From Hymenobacter cellulosivorans (GTDB lineage: Bacteria > Bacteroidota > Bacteroidia > Cytophagales > Hymenobacteraceae), in assembly GCF_022919135.1 (NCBI RefSeq), contig NZ_CP095049.1, forward strand, positions 5,274,501 to 5,338,500: DNA of 64,000 bases, in the 5' to 3' direction. Of this stretch, positions 17,615 to 26,006 are shown piece after piece. Position 1 is the first letter of the stretch; the number at the start of each line of letters is the position of its first letter. The position numbers and the translations under genes are program-made. The notes beneath the pieces were generated by a model. It worked only from the letters and a program-made list of their open reading frames with translations. It did not search any database and was not told the DNA's origin.

Positions 17615-18511
17615 TTAGGCGTGGAGAAGAGTTGACTGCACGGCTTTCCCCTGAATAGCAGAGAAAAACACGTCTTCCAGGCTGGGTTCCACGGCCTGGA
17701 ACCCGGCCGGCTCCAGATCCTCGCCCTCCACGTGCAGCAGGGGCTGCCCGGCCAGCAGCTTGGTCGAAATCACGCTGTACTGCTGCTGGTACTCGGCCAG
17801 CTCGGCCTTCTCGATGGTCCGCTCCCAGATGCGGCCTTTGAGCTCGTGCATGGCGGCCTGGGGCTGGCCGGCGTAGAGCACCCGGCCCTGGTTGATAATG
17901 GCCATGTTGCGGCACAGCTCCCGCACGTCGTCCACGATGTGGGTACTCAGGATGACGATGATGTTCTCCCCGATTTCGCTCAGTAGGTTGTAAAACCGGT
18001 TCCGCTCCCCCGGGTCGAGGCCGGCCGTGGGCTCATCGACGATAATGAGCAGGGGCTGACCAATCAGGGCCTGGGCAATGCCGAAGCGCTGCTTCATGCC
18101 GCCCGAAAAGGTGCTGATGCTGCGCTTGCGTACTTCGTAGAGGTTGGTTTGCTCCAGCAGGGCCTTTACCGTTTCGCGCCGCTCACTGCGGTTCACGATG
18201 CCTTTGACGACGGCCATATGGTCGAGCAAATCCTCGGCCGACACGCGCGGGTAGACCCCAAACTCCTGGGGCAGGTAGCCCAATACCCGGCGCAAAGCCA
18301 TTTTGTCGTGCAGGGCGTCGATGGCGTCGAGGTGGATACTGCCGCTGTCGGGTTCCTGCAGGGTGGCAATGGTGCGCATCAGGGAGCTTTTGCCGGCACC
18401 GTTGGGGCCGAGCAGGCCGAACATACCCTGCGGAATGGTCAGGCTCACATTGTCGAGGGCCTTGACCCCGTTGGGGTAGGTTTTCGACAGGTTTTTGATG
18501 ATTAGGTCCAT
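17615..18511 (-). CDS. ABC transporter ATP-binding protein
   Basis: A 298-residue ATPase from the ATG at 18511 ('MDLIIKNLSKTYPNGVKAL'). Walker A is 'GLLGPNGAGKSSLM', the signature is 'TFSGGMKQRFGIAQAL', Walker B with the catalytic Glu is 'LLIIVDEPTAGLD', and the H-loop is 'VILSTHIVDDV'. The last 90 residues are an accessory domain of the NatA/CcmA-like multidrug or export class. It directly precedes the permease/M1 fusion gene and surely energises it. Confidence 0.93.
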   Translation of the reverse strand: MDLIIKNLSKTYPNGVKALDNVSLTIPQGMFGLLGPNGAGKSSLMRTIATLQEPDSGSIHLDAIDALHDKMALRRVLGYLPQEFGVYPRVSAEDLLDHMAVVKGIVNRSERRETVKALLEQTNLYEVRKRSISTFSGGMKQRFGIAQALIGQPLLIIVDEPTAGLDPGERNRFYNLLSEIGENIIVILSTHIVDDVRELCRNMAIINQGRVLYAGQPQAAMHELKGRIWERTIEKAELAEYQQQYSVISTKLLAGQPLLHVEGEDLEPAGFQAVEPSLEDVFFSAIQGKAVQSTLLHA

Positions 18512-18733
18512 GCTTGAAAGGAGTTTAGGAGCGGTGTCGTGGCACCTGCCACGCGGTTTTATGGACCAAACATGCACTGCTTCACCCGCCTCGGCAACAC
18601 AGAATGAGTAAGTGGTAGCCGCCGGCAGGAATCCGGCAGGGTTGGCTTAGGCTTCCCCACCCCGCCCCTAGCTACTGCCCGACGACCAATGGGTTTCCCC
18701 TTCAGCGCAGTGCGAGACAGCACCGACGATGCA

Positions 18734-19060
18734 TCAAAAGATGTGGTAGAAAACAAAGTATCTCATGGTTACATTGAACGAGGCGTGCGCAACCATGGCC
18801 CCCACGATGGACCCACTCCTGACCTGGCCAAGCGAGAAAAGCAGGCAGCTGACAAAGAGCGAAACGACCCACAACACACTCGGCCACAACAGAAATGCCA
18901 GCCCTGACCTGAATACACGAGGCCATGCAGCACTAGCCCAAACCGCACCACGCTGAAAATAACCAGCAACCAGCCGCCGGTTTTGGCGTCCAATTGTAAC
19001 CGGTGGCCGACAAATTTCTTGAAATGCGGGGTAGTCGCAACGAGTACGGGTGGCATCATA
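18734..19060 (-). pseudogene. Decayed CPBP-family membrane protein fragment
   Basis: The minus strand encodes hydrophobic stretches split between frames. One frame gives 'TGGWLLVIFSVVRFGLVLHG'; the next frame gives 'VLWVVSLFVSCLLFSLG' and 'GSIVGAMVAHASFNVTMRYF'. The last piece resembles the third conserved motif of CPBP (Abi/CaaX-protease-like) proteins (GSI..a...HaxxN). The EExxxR motif is missing, and no frame spans the whole. It is best read as a relic with at least one frameshift between the ATPase and response regulator genes. Nothing else is seen in 18512-19129. Confidence 0.45.
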
Positions 19061-19129
19061 CGGCAAGCGGTAAGTTGAATGGGTAAACCAGGCCCTCTTC
19101 CGCCGGGGCAGCTGTAGCGGGCAGCCGGC

Positions 19130-19870
19130 TCAGACCTGGAACCGCTTCATCAGCTCGTCCTTCTTGCGGCGCGAAACTTCGATAATGGAGTCGTCGGTGA
19201 GCTGCACGTAGCCCCCGCTGCCTTTGATGTAGCGCTTCACGTGGGCCGCGTTGACGAGGTGGGACTGGTGGACGCGGATAAAGCCGTAGTCGGCGAACAG
19301 CTCCTCGTATTCCTTGAGCGTGCGGCTGACCAGGATTTTCTCTTTGCCTTCGAGCACAAACAGCGTATAGTTGTCATCGGACTGGCAGCGCACCACATGG
19401 GCCACTTCCACCACTTCGAAGCCCTGCATGGTGGGCAATACGACCTTGCCAGCCAGGCCGGTCCGCTCGCGCAGGTTGTCGTAGAGCGTGTGGAGCTGAG
19501 AGGCTACCGGGGCTTTTTGCCGCTGAGTTTTGGCCACGGCTTCGCGCAAATCGGCCACGCCCACGGGCTTAAGCAGGTAGTCGAGGGCGCAGAACTTGAT
19601 GGCGCGCAGCGCGTACCGGTCGTGGGCGGTGGTGAAGATGATGTCGAAGGAGGCGCGACCCAGCATGTCGAGCAAATCGAAGCCCGAGCCCAGGGGCATC
19701 TCCACGTCCAGAAACAGCAAATCGGGCGTTTCCCGGCGCAGCAGCTGCAAGCCTTCCTCGGCCGAAGCCGCCTCCCCGATGATGGTTACCTCGGGGCAAT
19801 AATGCTCTAACAAGGCGCGCAGGGCTTCGCGGGTATTGGTTTCGTCGTCGATAAGAATAGTGCGGGTCAC
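19130..19870 (-). CDS. LytTR-family response regulator
   Basis: A 246-residue regulator from the GTG at 19870; a TTG at 19909 would add 13 residues. The receiver domain starts 'TRTILIDDETNTREAL', the phospho-acceptor Asp lies in 'PDLLFLDVEMPLGSG', Thr in 'IIFTTAHD' and Lys in 'YLLKPVG'. The C-terminal LytTR DNA-binding domain covers about residues 150-246 ('VEVAHVVRCQSDDNYT', 'IRVHQSHLVNAAHVKRYI'). It pairs with the histidine kinase encoded 155 bp upstream on the same strand. The target operon is unknown; the neighbouring transporter is a candidate. Confidence 0.92.
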   Translation of the reverse strand: MTRTILIDDETNTREALRALLEHYCPEVTIIGEAASAEEGLQLLRRETPDLLFLDVEMPLGSGFDLLDMLGRASFDIIFTTAHDRYALRAIKFCALDYLLKPVGVADLREAVAKTQRQKAPVASQLHTLYDNLRERTGLAGKVVLPTMQGFEVVEVAHVVRCQSDDNYTLFVLEGKEKILVSRTLKEYEELFADYGFIRVHQSHLVNAAHVKRYIKGSGGYVQLTDDSIIEVSRRKKDELMKRFQV

Positions 19871-20025
19871 GGGCGTCGGTAGTTCGATATGCAGCAGAGT
19901 AGACAGCAAGGTAAGGTAGACTCGCGCGGAATGCCAATAGAAGCAAAACCGGTCGTGTCAACTATTCCGCGCCTCAAGCAGAATGGTCGACATGACGCTC
20001 CGAATTTTATGGAATAGGCTTCTAC

Positions 20026-21372
20026 TCAAGCGTGCAGCCGCGGAATGCGCACGACTACGCGGGTGCCCTGGGTTGTACTGCCCGGGCTGCCCAGGTCGGT
20101 AATGTCGATGGTAATAGGCAAGCGGGCCTGCCGATTGAGCAGGGCCACGCGCTCCTGCACGATGGCCATACCGCGGGACGGGTAGCCGGCGTGCGTACCG
20201 CTCTGCCCCGCGGCCCGCTGCCGGCCAATGCCATTATCCTCCACCACGGCTACCAGATACTCTGCCTCTCCGCTGATGCGCACCATCACGCGGCCCTGTC
20301 CAGTGTGGTGAGCCAGCCCGTGCCACACGGCATTTTCGACGAAAGGGTGCAGCAGCATGGCCGGAATTTCCTCGTCCAGCAGGGCATCGTCGGCTTGCAC
20401 GTCGGAGGCAAACTGCTGCTCGAAGCGCAGGGCTTCCAGCTCCAGGTAGGTGCGTAGCAGGTTCAATTCGGTGCGCACCGTCAGCAGGGGCTGGCGCGAC
20501 TGTTCCAGAATCAGCCGCATCAGGCCGCCGAAGCGGGTGAGGTAGTGCTGGGCAGCCTCCGCCTCGTGGCGCAGAATATACTTCTGAATGGACTGCAGGG
20601 AGTTGAAGATGAAGTGCGGGCTCATCTGCGCCAACAGCGCCTGCTGCTCGGTTTGGGCCAGGCGGAGCGCCACGTGCTGCCCCTGCCGACTGCGGCGCCG
20701 GCTCCACACCACGCCGCCCAGCAGCAATACCCCGGCCGCTACCCCACCCAGCCACTGCCACCCAAAGGACTGCTCTTTGGGCAGGTGCCGAATGCCTTGG
20801 CTGGTCACGAACACCCAGTTGTGCGCATCTTCCCCAATAAACTGCACCTCTAGCCCCCGTAGCTCGGCTACGGGCTCGAAATGCCGGTCTTCGTAGCGCA
20901 CGGCCCCGGCCCGGGTGCCAATCCAGAGCGGACCTTCAAGTGCTTGGTAGAGGGCATTTATCTGCTTGCTGGGCAACCCCTCCTGAAAGGTAATTTCCCG
21001 AAAGCCACTGCCCTCGTACACCAGCAGCCCTTCCCGGGTGCCAATCCACACCTGCCCGGCAGCGTCCTGAGCCAGAGCCGTGATGGTGTCGTTGCTCAAG
21101 CCGTTGCGGATCGTGAAATAAGTACTGCGCTGGGCTTCCAGTAGCCGTAGGCCGGGCACCACAGCTTCCCACAACCGGCCCTGCTGGTCAACCAGGCGAA
21201 CTGGGTGGTCCGTCGTTGGTCCTGGCGCCTGCGCTACCGCCACCGGTGGTGGTAGCAGAACCAAACCTAGCGAGGCATAAAGTAGCAGCTGGCGAAGCCT
21301 GGGCAGCGGCCTTTCCTGGGTTGTAGCACTCACAGTAGACTGAGAAAACGGGGTAGTTTCGGGGGGCCTCAT
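20026..21372 (-). CDS. LytS-type sensor histidine kinase with short Reg_prop sensor region
   Basis: A 448-residue kinase. After a hydrophobic signal segment (residues 28-46, ending AVAQA) come only two clear two-component propeller repeats ('ITALAQDAAGQVWIGTREGL' and 'INALYQALEGPLWIGTRAGA') and a partial third, far fewer than the ~14 of full Reg_prop sensors. One membrane segment is near residues 206-224. The His_kinase domain has 'QMSPHFIFNSLQSIQKYI' with the phospho-His, 'HPFVENAVWHGL' (N box) and 'VEDNGIGRQRA' (G box). It is the partner of the LytTR regulator downstream. Confidence 0.9.
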   Translation of the reverse strand: MRPPETTPFSQSTVSATTQERPLPRLRQLLLYASLGLVLLPPPVAVAQAPGPTTDHPVRLVDQQGRLWEAVVPGLRLLEAQRSTYFTIRNGLSNDTITALAQDAAGQVWIGTREGLLVYEGSGFREITFQEGLPSKQINALYQALEGPLWIGTRAGAVRYEDRHFEPVAELRGLEVQFIGEDAHNWVFVTSQGIRHLPKEQSFGWQWLGGVAAGVLLLGGVVWSRRRSRQGQHVALRLAQTEQQALLAQMSPHFIFNSLQSIQKYILRHEAEAAQHYLTRFGGLMRLILEQSRQPLLTVRTELNLLRTYLELEALRFEQQFASDVQADDALLDEEIPAMLLHPFVENAVWHGLAHHTGQGRVMVRISGEAEYLVAVVEDNGIGRQRAAGQSGTHAGYPSRGMAIVQERVALLNRQARLPITIDITDLGSPGSTTQGTRVVVRIPRLHA

Positions 21373-21488
21373 CGGGGCCGCAAGGTGTCAATTTTATTTC
21401 AGGCGGTGGTAATTCAGAATAAGCTCTGGGCTGTTTGGGCAAACTTTGCCCGGCCCACCTACCTACTTCTGCTGTTCATATCCCGAAG

Positions 21489-21529
21489 CGCAAAAGCTCC
21501 GCCGGAACCTCGTCCGGCGGAGCTTTTGC
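21489..21529. terminator. Bidirectional terminator
   Basis: GCAAAAGCTCCGCCGG (21489-21504) and CCGGCGGAGCTTTTGC (21514-21529) form a perfect 16-bp stem after the M48 gene, which is transcribed leftward. Confidence 0.85.
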
Positions 21530-21547
21530 ACTTGAATCAAGATGTAT

Positions 21548-23005
21548 TTACTTCCCGACCACCTTAAACAGGGTCCCGGCGGGCAGCTTCGTGGTGAGCT
21601 GCATGCCGTTCAGGATAGCCATATCCTCGCGGCGCGAAGTCGGAATACCGTTGGCAGCCAACGCCGCGCCGAGCGTCGTCGCCGTTTTCACCGTTTTGAT
21701 GCGGATTTTCTCGGGCTGGCGGTTCAGCTTGCTGGCATCGGTGAGGCGGCTGAAGCCCTGGGCAACGCTGCTAAACGTGCCGGAATACGTGCCGAAAGCC
21801 GAGGGCGAAGTCAAGCCGATGAGGGCGAAGATGCTCTGGCCGTCCTGAATCAGGTAGGTGAGCGTGCGGGCCGTAACGCCCTGCTGCCCGCTCTGGTCCT
21901 GCCCTACCTGGTCGGCCTGAATGGCCACGGCGGGGAAGCCGTTGATGGTGGTGCGGCTGGCCTGGGCCGACTGCAGCTTGAGTTGGGTAACCAACGCCTC
22001 AGCGGCGGCATCGAGGGAATTGCCGGGGGCGGGTAGCAGCGCAATTAGGGCTTTGCCGTTGGGCTCGGCCATCTGAAACTGCTCGGGTGAGTTCTGGGTT
22101 TTCCAGCCCGAGGGCACCGGGAAGCGGAATTTCAGGTCGGGATGGTAGAACACGCCCCCTTCCACGAAGCCCTGGCGCGGGTCTTCGCCGAAGGGCAGCC
22201 CCTCGATGGAGCGCAGGTAAGAGTCGCGGTTTACGGCCAGCTTGGCCGAGCCGGTTTGCTGCTTGGCCTGGGCAGCCAGCCCTTTCACGCGGGTGTAGCG
22301 GTCGGCGGAGTTGGGGTGAGTCGAGAGGAAGGTGGGAATGCCGCCGGCTCCGCTCTGGGCCTCGGTGCGCTGCAGGGTCTGGAAGAAGTCGGCCATGTTC
22401 GCCGCGTCGTAGCCGATTTTGGTGGAGTATTTCACCCCCAGCACGTCGGCCTCATTCTCGGCGTCGCGGCCATACTTAAGCAAACCCAGGCCCACTACCT
22501 GCGACAAAGGCTGGGCAAAGCGCCCCACCAGGCCCGGCGACACCACCGAACCCACACCCAGCAGAATACTGCTGATGGTGCTGCGGGTTTGCTGTTTCTG
22601 GCCGTGGCGGGCCGTGATGTGGCCCAGCTCGTGGCCTAGCACGCCGGCAAACTGCGCCTCGTTGTTGAAGTACGCCATAATGCCGCGGGTGAAATACACG
22701 TGGCCGTCGGGCGTGGCAAAGGCGTTAATCACCGGCGAATCGACGATGGTGAAGCCGTAGTCGCCGGGCCGGTCGGATACTTTGTTCATCTGCTGGCCCT
22801 TGGTATCGATGAGCTTTTGCAGCGTGGCATTGCTGTAGAGGCCAAACTGAGCCAGCACGGCCGGGTCGGGCTTAGGCCCTTGCAAGGGAGCCAGGTAGTA
22901 GCTAAAAGGCTTTTCGGTGGGAGCCGAGGTAGTGGAGCTGCTCAGGGGCAGCAGGGCCAGCAGTAAAGCGCCGGTGGAAAGGCCGCGCAACAGGGAAGGT
23001 TTCAT
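21548..23005 (-). CDS. M48-family metalloprotease (copy 1)
   Basis: A 485-residue exported protein from the ATG at 23005 with a signal peptide ('LLRGLSTGALLLALLPLSSS') lacking a lipobox Cys. The zinc motif is 'GVLGHELGHITARHG' (HExxH), with the third ligand in 'RDAENEADVLGVKY' (ExxxD). The C-terminal third is a separate beta-rich module ending 'MAILNGMQLTTKLPAGTL'. The domain plan follows periplasmic BepA/LoiP-like proteases, which process outer-membrane proteins. It is a tandem paralogue of the next gene, sharing motifs over the whole length. Confidence 0.9.
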   Translation of the reverse strand: MKPSLLRGLSTGALLLALLPLSSSTTSAPTEKPFSYYLAPLQGPKPDPAVLAQFGLYSNATLQKLIDTKGQQMNKVSDRPGDYGFTIVDSPVINAFATPDGHVYFTRGIMAYFNNEAQFAGVLGHELGHITARHGQKQQTRSTISSILLGVGSVVSPGLVGRFAQPLSQVVGLGLLKYGRDAENEADVLGVKYSTKIGYDAANMADFFQTLQRTEAQSGAGGIPTFLSTHPNSADRYTRVKGLAAQAKQQTGSAKLAVNRDSYLRSIEGLPFGEDPRQGFVEGGVFYHPDLKFRFPVPSGWKTQNSPEQFQMAEPNGKALIALLPAPGNSLDAAAEALVTQLKLQSAQASRTTINGFPAVAIQADQVGQDQSGQQGVTARTLTYLIQDGQSIFALIGLTSPSAFGTYSGTFSSVAQGFSRLTDASKLNRQPEKIRIKTVKTATTLGAALAANGIPTSRREDMAILNGMQLTTKLPAGTLFKVVGK

Positions 23006-23189
23006 ATAGGTAGAGAAGCGGCCCGAAGCCGCGTGGAGTGGGGAAGGATGAGCTTGCAACGGCCCGCCCGCGGGCAGGGTTGCAAGCCGGGTGAACCGTC
23101 ACCCTGACCGCCGCAAAATGGGTGGTTAGGAGCAGTAAGCCAAAAAACTTGCCAAGCTGCTTTATACTGCGCGTCATGGCGAGCCCCGC

Positions 23190-23290
23190 CAGACATCCCG
23201 GGTGCAATGCTATAGGAGTAGTACGCCAGCATCAGCCCGCCAAATTTCTCGACTTCGCTCCAACTGACGTTCTGGTAAAGCCTATCCGAA
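23190..23290. repeat. Probable relic of an intergenic repeat
   Basis: The 285-bp gap between the two M48 genes contains 'GCGTCATGGCGAGCCCCGCC' (23170-23189) and 'CTGACGTTCTGGTAAAGCC' near 23264-23282. These resemble the ends and the inner 'TTCTGGTAAAAG' word of the palindromic repeats at 3.1, 27.3 and 58.1 kb, but no full palindrome remains. Nothing else is seen in the gap. Confidence 0.35.
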
Positions 23291-24745
23291 CTACTTGCCC
23301 ACCACTTTGATCAACGAACCGGCGTTTACCTGCTCGTTGAGCTGCATGCCGTTGAGAATGGCCATTTCCTCCAGGCGGTTTTCGGGCACGCCGTTGGTTT
23401 TCAGGGCCTGGCTCAGGGAGCTGCGCAGCTTCAGGGTTTTGACGCGCACGTGCTCGGGCTGCCGGTTGAGCTTGTCGGGGTCGGTGAGACGGGCAAAGCC
23501 TTCCATGGTGCTGCTGAACGTGGGCTGGTAGGCCGGAAAGTCAGCTGGAGCGGCGGCCCCAAGCAGGGCGTAGATGGTTTTGCCGTCCTGAATCAGGTAG
23601 ACCTGGGCACGGATGCCGGCTACCGATTGGCCGGTCTGGGGGTCCTGCTGCACCTGGTCGGCCACGAAGGCCAGGGCCGGAAAGCTGTTGACCGTCGTGC
23701 GGCGCGAGTCGGTGGGCTGGAGGCTAAACTGCTTGACCAGGGCCTGGGCGGCTTCGTCGAGGGAGGCGCCCGGGGCTAGGGCCAGCATCATCAGGGCCTT
23801 GCCGGCGGGGTCGGCCATCTGAAACTGCTGGGGCGTATTCTGGTGCTTCCAGCCCGTAGGCACAGGAAAGCGAAACTTGAGCTCGGGGTGGTAAAAGGCG
23901 TTGTTTTCCACGAAGCCCTGGCGCGGGTCCTCCCCGTACACAATACCATCAATCATGCGCAGGTACTGGTCCCGGTTGACTTTCAGGTTCGTAGGGTTGC
24001 CGTTCTGCTGCTTCCACTGGTCAGCCAGCTGATGCACGCGGTTGTAGCGGTCGGCCGGGTTGGGGTGGGTCGAGAGGAAGTCGGGTACGGCTTCGGTCTG
24101 GCTTTTCTCCTGTTCCCGTTGCAGGGTCTGGAAGAAGTCGGCCATCAGGGAAGCGTCGTAGCCAATTTTGCTGGAGTACTGCACGCCCAGCTCATCGGAC
24201 TGGCTTTCGTCGTCGCGCCCGAACTTGAGGAAGAGCAGCTGCATACCCTGGGCGGCCTGTTCGCCAAACTGCGCCAACCGGGGCGAGGCAATCATGGCTC
24301 CCATCAGGCCCACCTGCCCGATAATGGCGTTGGTTTGCTGCTTGGCCGAGTGCCGGGCCGTCACGTGGCCGATTTCGTGGCCCAGCACGCCGGCAAACTG
24401 CGCCTCGTTGTTGAAGTGGGCCATAATGCCGCGGGTGAAATACACGTAGCCGCCGGGCACAGCAAAGGCGTTGATAACCGGCGAGTCGACGACGCGGAAG
24501 GTGTAGGTCAGCTCGGGCCGGTGGGAAATGGCGCCCATGGCCTTGCCCTTCTCGTTGATGAAGTTCTGGAGCTTCTGGTCGGGGTAGATGCCAAACTGGG
24601 CTGCCACGGCCGGGTCGGATTGCTGGCCCATGGCCAATTCCTGGCCTTTGGAAACGAGCATCACCTCCTTTTTACCAGTGACGGGGTTAACAGAGCAGGC
24701 CGAAGCCAGGAACAGCATGGTTGCAAGCGGCAGGGTGGGTTTCAT
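23291..24745 (-). CDS. M48-family metalloprotease lipoprotein (copy 2)
   Basis: A 484-residue protein with a lipoprotein signal: 'MLFLASAC' places the lipidated Cys near residue 17, followed by 'SVNPVTGKKEVMLVS', the common N-terminus of M48 lipoproteins. The active site is 'GVLGHEIGHVTARHS', with 'RDDESQSDELGVQY' carrying the third zinc ligand (ExxxD). The C-terminus ends with the same module as copy 1 ('MAILNGMQLNEQVNAGSL'). Copy 2 is membrane-anchored while copy 1 looks soluble, so the pair may have split roles after duplication. Confidence 0.92.
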   Translation of the reverse strand: MKPTLPLATMLFLASACSVNPVTGKKEVMLVSKGQELAMGQQSDPAVAAQFGIYPDQKLQNFINEKGKAMGAISHRPELTYTFRVVDSPVINAFAVPGGYVYFTRGIMAHFNNEAQFAGVLGHEIGHVTARHSAKQQTNAIIGQVGLMGAMIASPRLAQFGEQAAQGMQLLFLKFGRDDESQSDELGVQYSSKIGYDASLMADFFQTLQREQEKSQTEAVPDFLSTHPNPADRYNRVHQLADQWKQQNGNPTNLKVNRDQYLRMIDGIVYGEDPRQGFVENNAFYHPELKFRFPVPTGWKHQNTPQQFQMADPAGKALMMLALAPGASLDEAAQALVKQFSLQPTDSRRTTVNSFPALAFVADQVQQDPQTGQSVAGIRAQVYLIQDGKTIYALLGAAAPADFPAYQPTFSSTMEGFARLTDPDKLNRQPEHVRVKTLKLRSSLSQALKTNGVPENRLEEMAILNGMQLNEQVNAGSLIKVVGK

Positions 24746-25004
24746 AGGCAGGGAGAGAGTAGATCAACGGGAAGGTGTTCCTGCAACGCCAGCGTCGTGG
24801 TTTGGTTACAGCCCAGCTTGGGTGGGGCCGAATATAGCTGTAGGCCTATAAATAACCGTCTTTGGGTGCCCTTGGCTAAGCCACACCCGGTGTCTAGATA
24901 ACCCACCCTACTACCGATTCAGAGCTGATAATACGGAAAGCGCTATGTTTACCTGGTCCGGCGCTGCTTTGCCGACCCGCACTGCCTTCTTACCCACCTA
25001 TTCT

Positions 25005-26006
25005 ATGATAGACAAAATACTGGCGGCCCTGCGGGGTGCCGGGTTATTGTCGGCCGAGCAGGCCGATGGTATTGCCACCTACGAGCGGGAAAAGCCCTTT
25101 TCGTTGTATTACGAGTTGCGCACGTTGCTCTCGTTGGGCGTCACGCTACTGAGCACCGGGCTGGGCCTGCTCATTTACAAGAACATCGATACGCTGGGGC
25201 ACGGCGTGATTGTGGCGCTCATTGCCCTGCTTTCGGCGGCGGGCTTCACGTATGCGTACCGGCAACGGCAGCCGTTTTCCTGGCAAGCCAACCCCAAGCC
25301 CTCCAACAGCGCCGACTACGCCCTGCTGCTAGCCTGCCTGACGCTGCTTACCCTGGTGGGCTACCTGCAATACCAGTACGGCATCTTTGGGCAGCGCTAC
25401 GGCCTGCTGGTGCTCCTGCCCACGCTGGTGTTCTTCTATTGCGCTTACCGATTTGACCACCGCGGGGTGTTATCCATGGCCCTGACCGGGCTGGCGGCCT
25501 GGGTGGGCGTGTCCATAGCCCCGGCTTCGGTCTTTACCCAGAACAACTATTCCCTGCCCCACCTCGACGCGGTAGCCATTGGGCTAGGCTTGTTGCTGGC
25601 CAGCGCGGGCCTGGCCGCGGAGTATCTGGACCGGAAAAAGCACTTTGGCTACACTTACATGCTGCTGGGCAGCAATCTGGCCCTGGTAGCCCTGCTGACC
25701 GCCATGTTTCGGGGCAGCTACGAGGCGGCGAGCTTCCTGCCGCCCGTGCTGGCCGCCCTGCTCATTATCGGGCTCAGTGCGGCCCTATATTGGTACGCCC
25801 GCCGCACGCATTCTTACGTGTTTGTGCTGCTGGGGGCCCTGTATGGCTACATTGCCGTGACCTACCTCTACTTCCGGTTCTCCGATTTGATCCGGGATTT
25901 TGAACTGACGGGCTTCCTGTACTTTCCGGCCTCGACGGTGGCCGTGATATTGCTGCTGTTGAATCTGAAAAAAATTGTGGGAAGCCATGAGCAAAAAGGC
26001 CTATAA
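25005..26006 (+). CDS. DUF2157-like polytopic membrane protein
   Basis: A 333-residue protein from the ATG at 25005. Residues 1-35 are a soluble N-terminal head ('ALRGAGLLSAEQADGIATYE'), then about ten membrane segments. The head followed by a run of TMs is the DUF2157 plan, a family of unknown function. The 3' end overlaps the next gene by 20 bp, and that protein has a similar head plus TM layout, so the two probably form a complex. Confidence 0.7.
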   Translation: MIDKILAALRGAGLLSAEQADGIATYEREKPFSLYYELRTLLSLGVTLLSTGLGLLIYKNIDTLGHGVIVALIALLSAAGFTYAYRQRQPFSWQANPKPSNSADYALLLACLTLLTLVGYLQYQYGIFGQRYGLLVLLPTLVFFYCAYRFDHRGVLSMALTGLAAWVGVSIAPASVFTQNNYSLPHLDAVAIGLGLLLASAGLAAEYLDRKKHFGYTYMLLGSNLALVALLTAMFRGSYEAASFLPPVLAALLIIGLSAALYWYARRTHSYVFVLLGALYGYIAVTYLYFRFSDLIRDFELTGFLYFPASTVAVILLLLNLKKIVGSHEQKGL

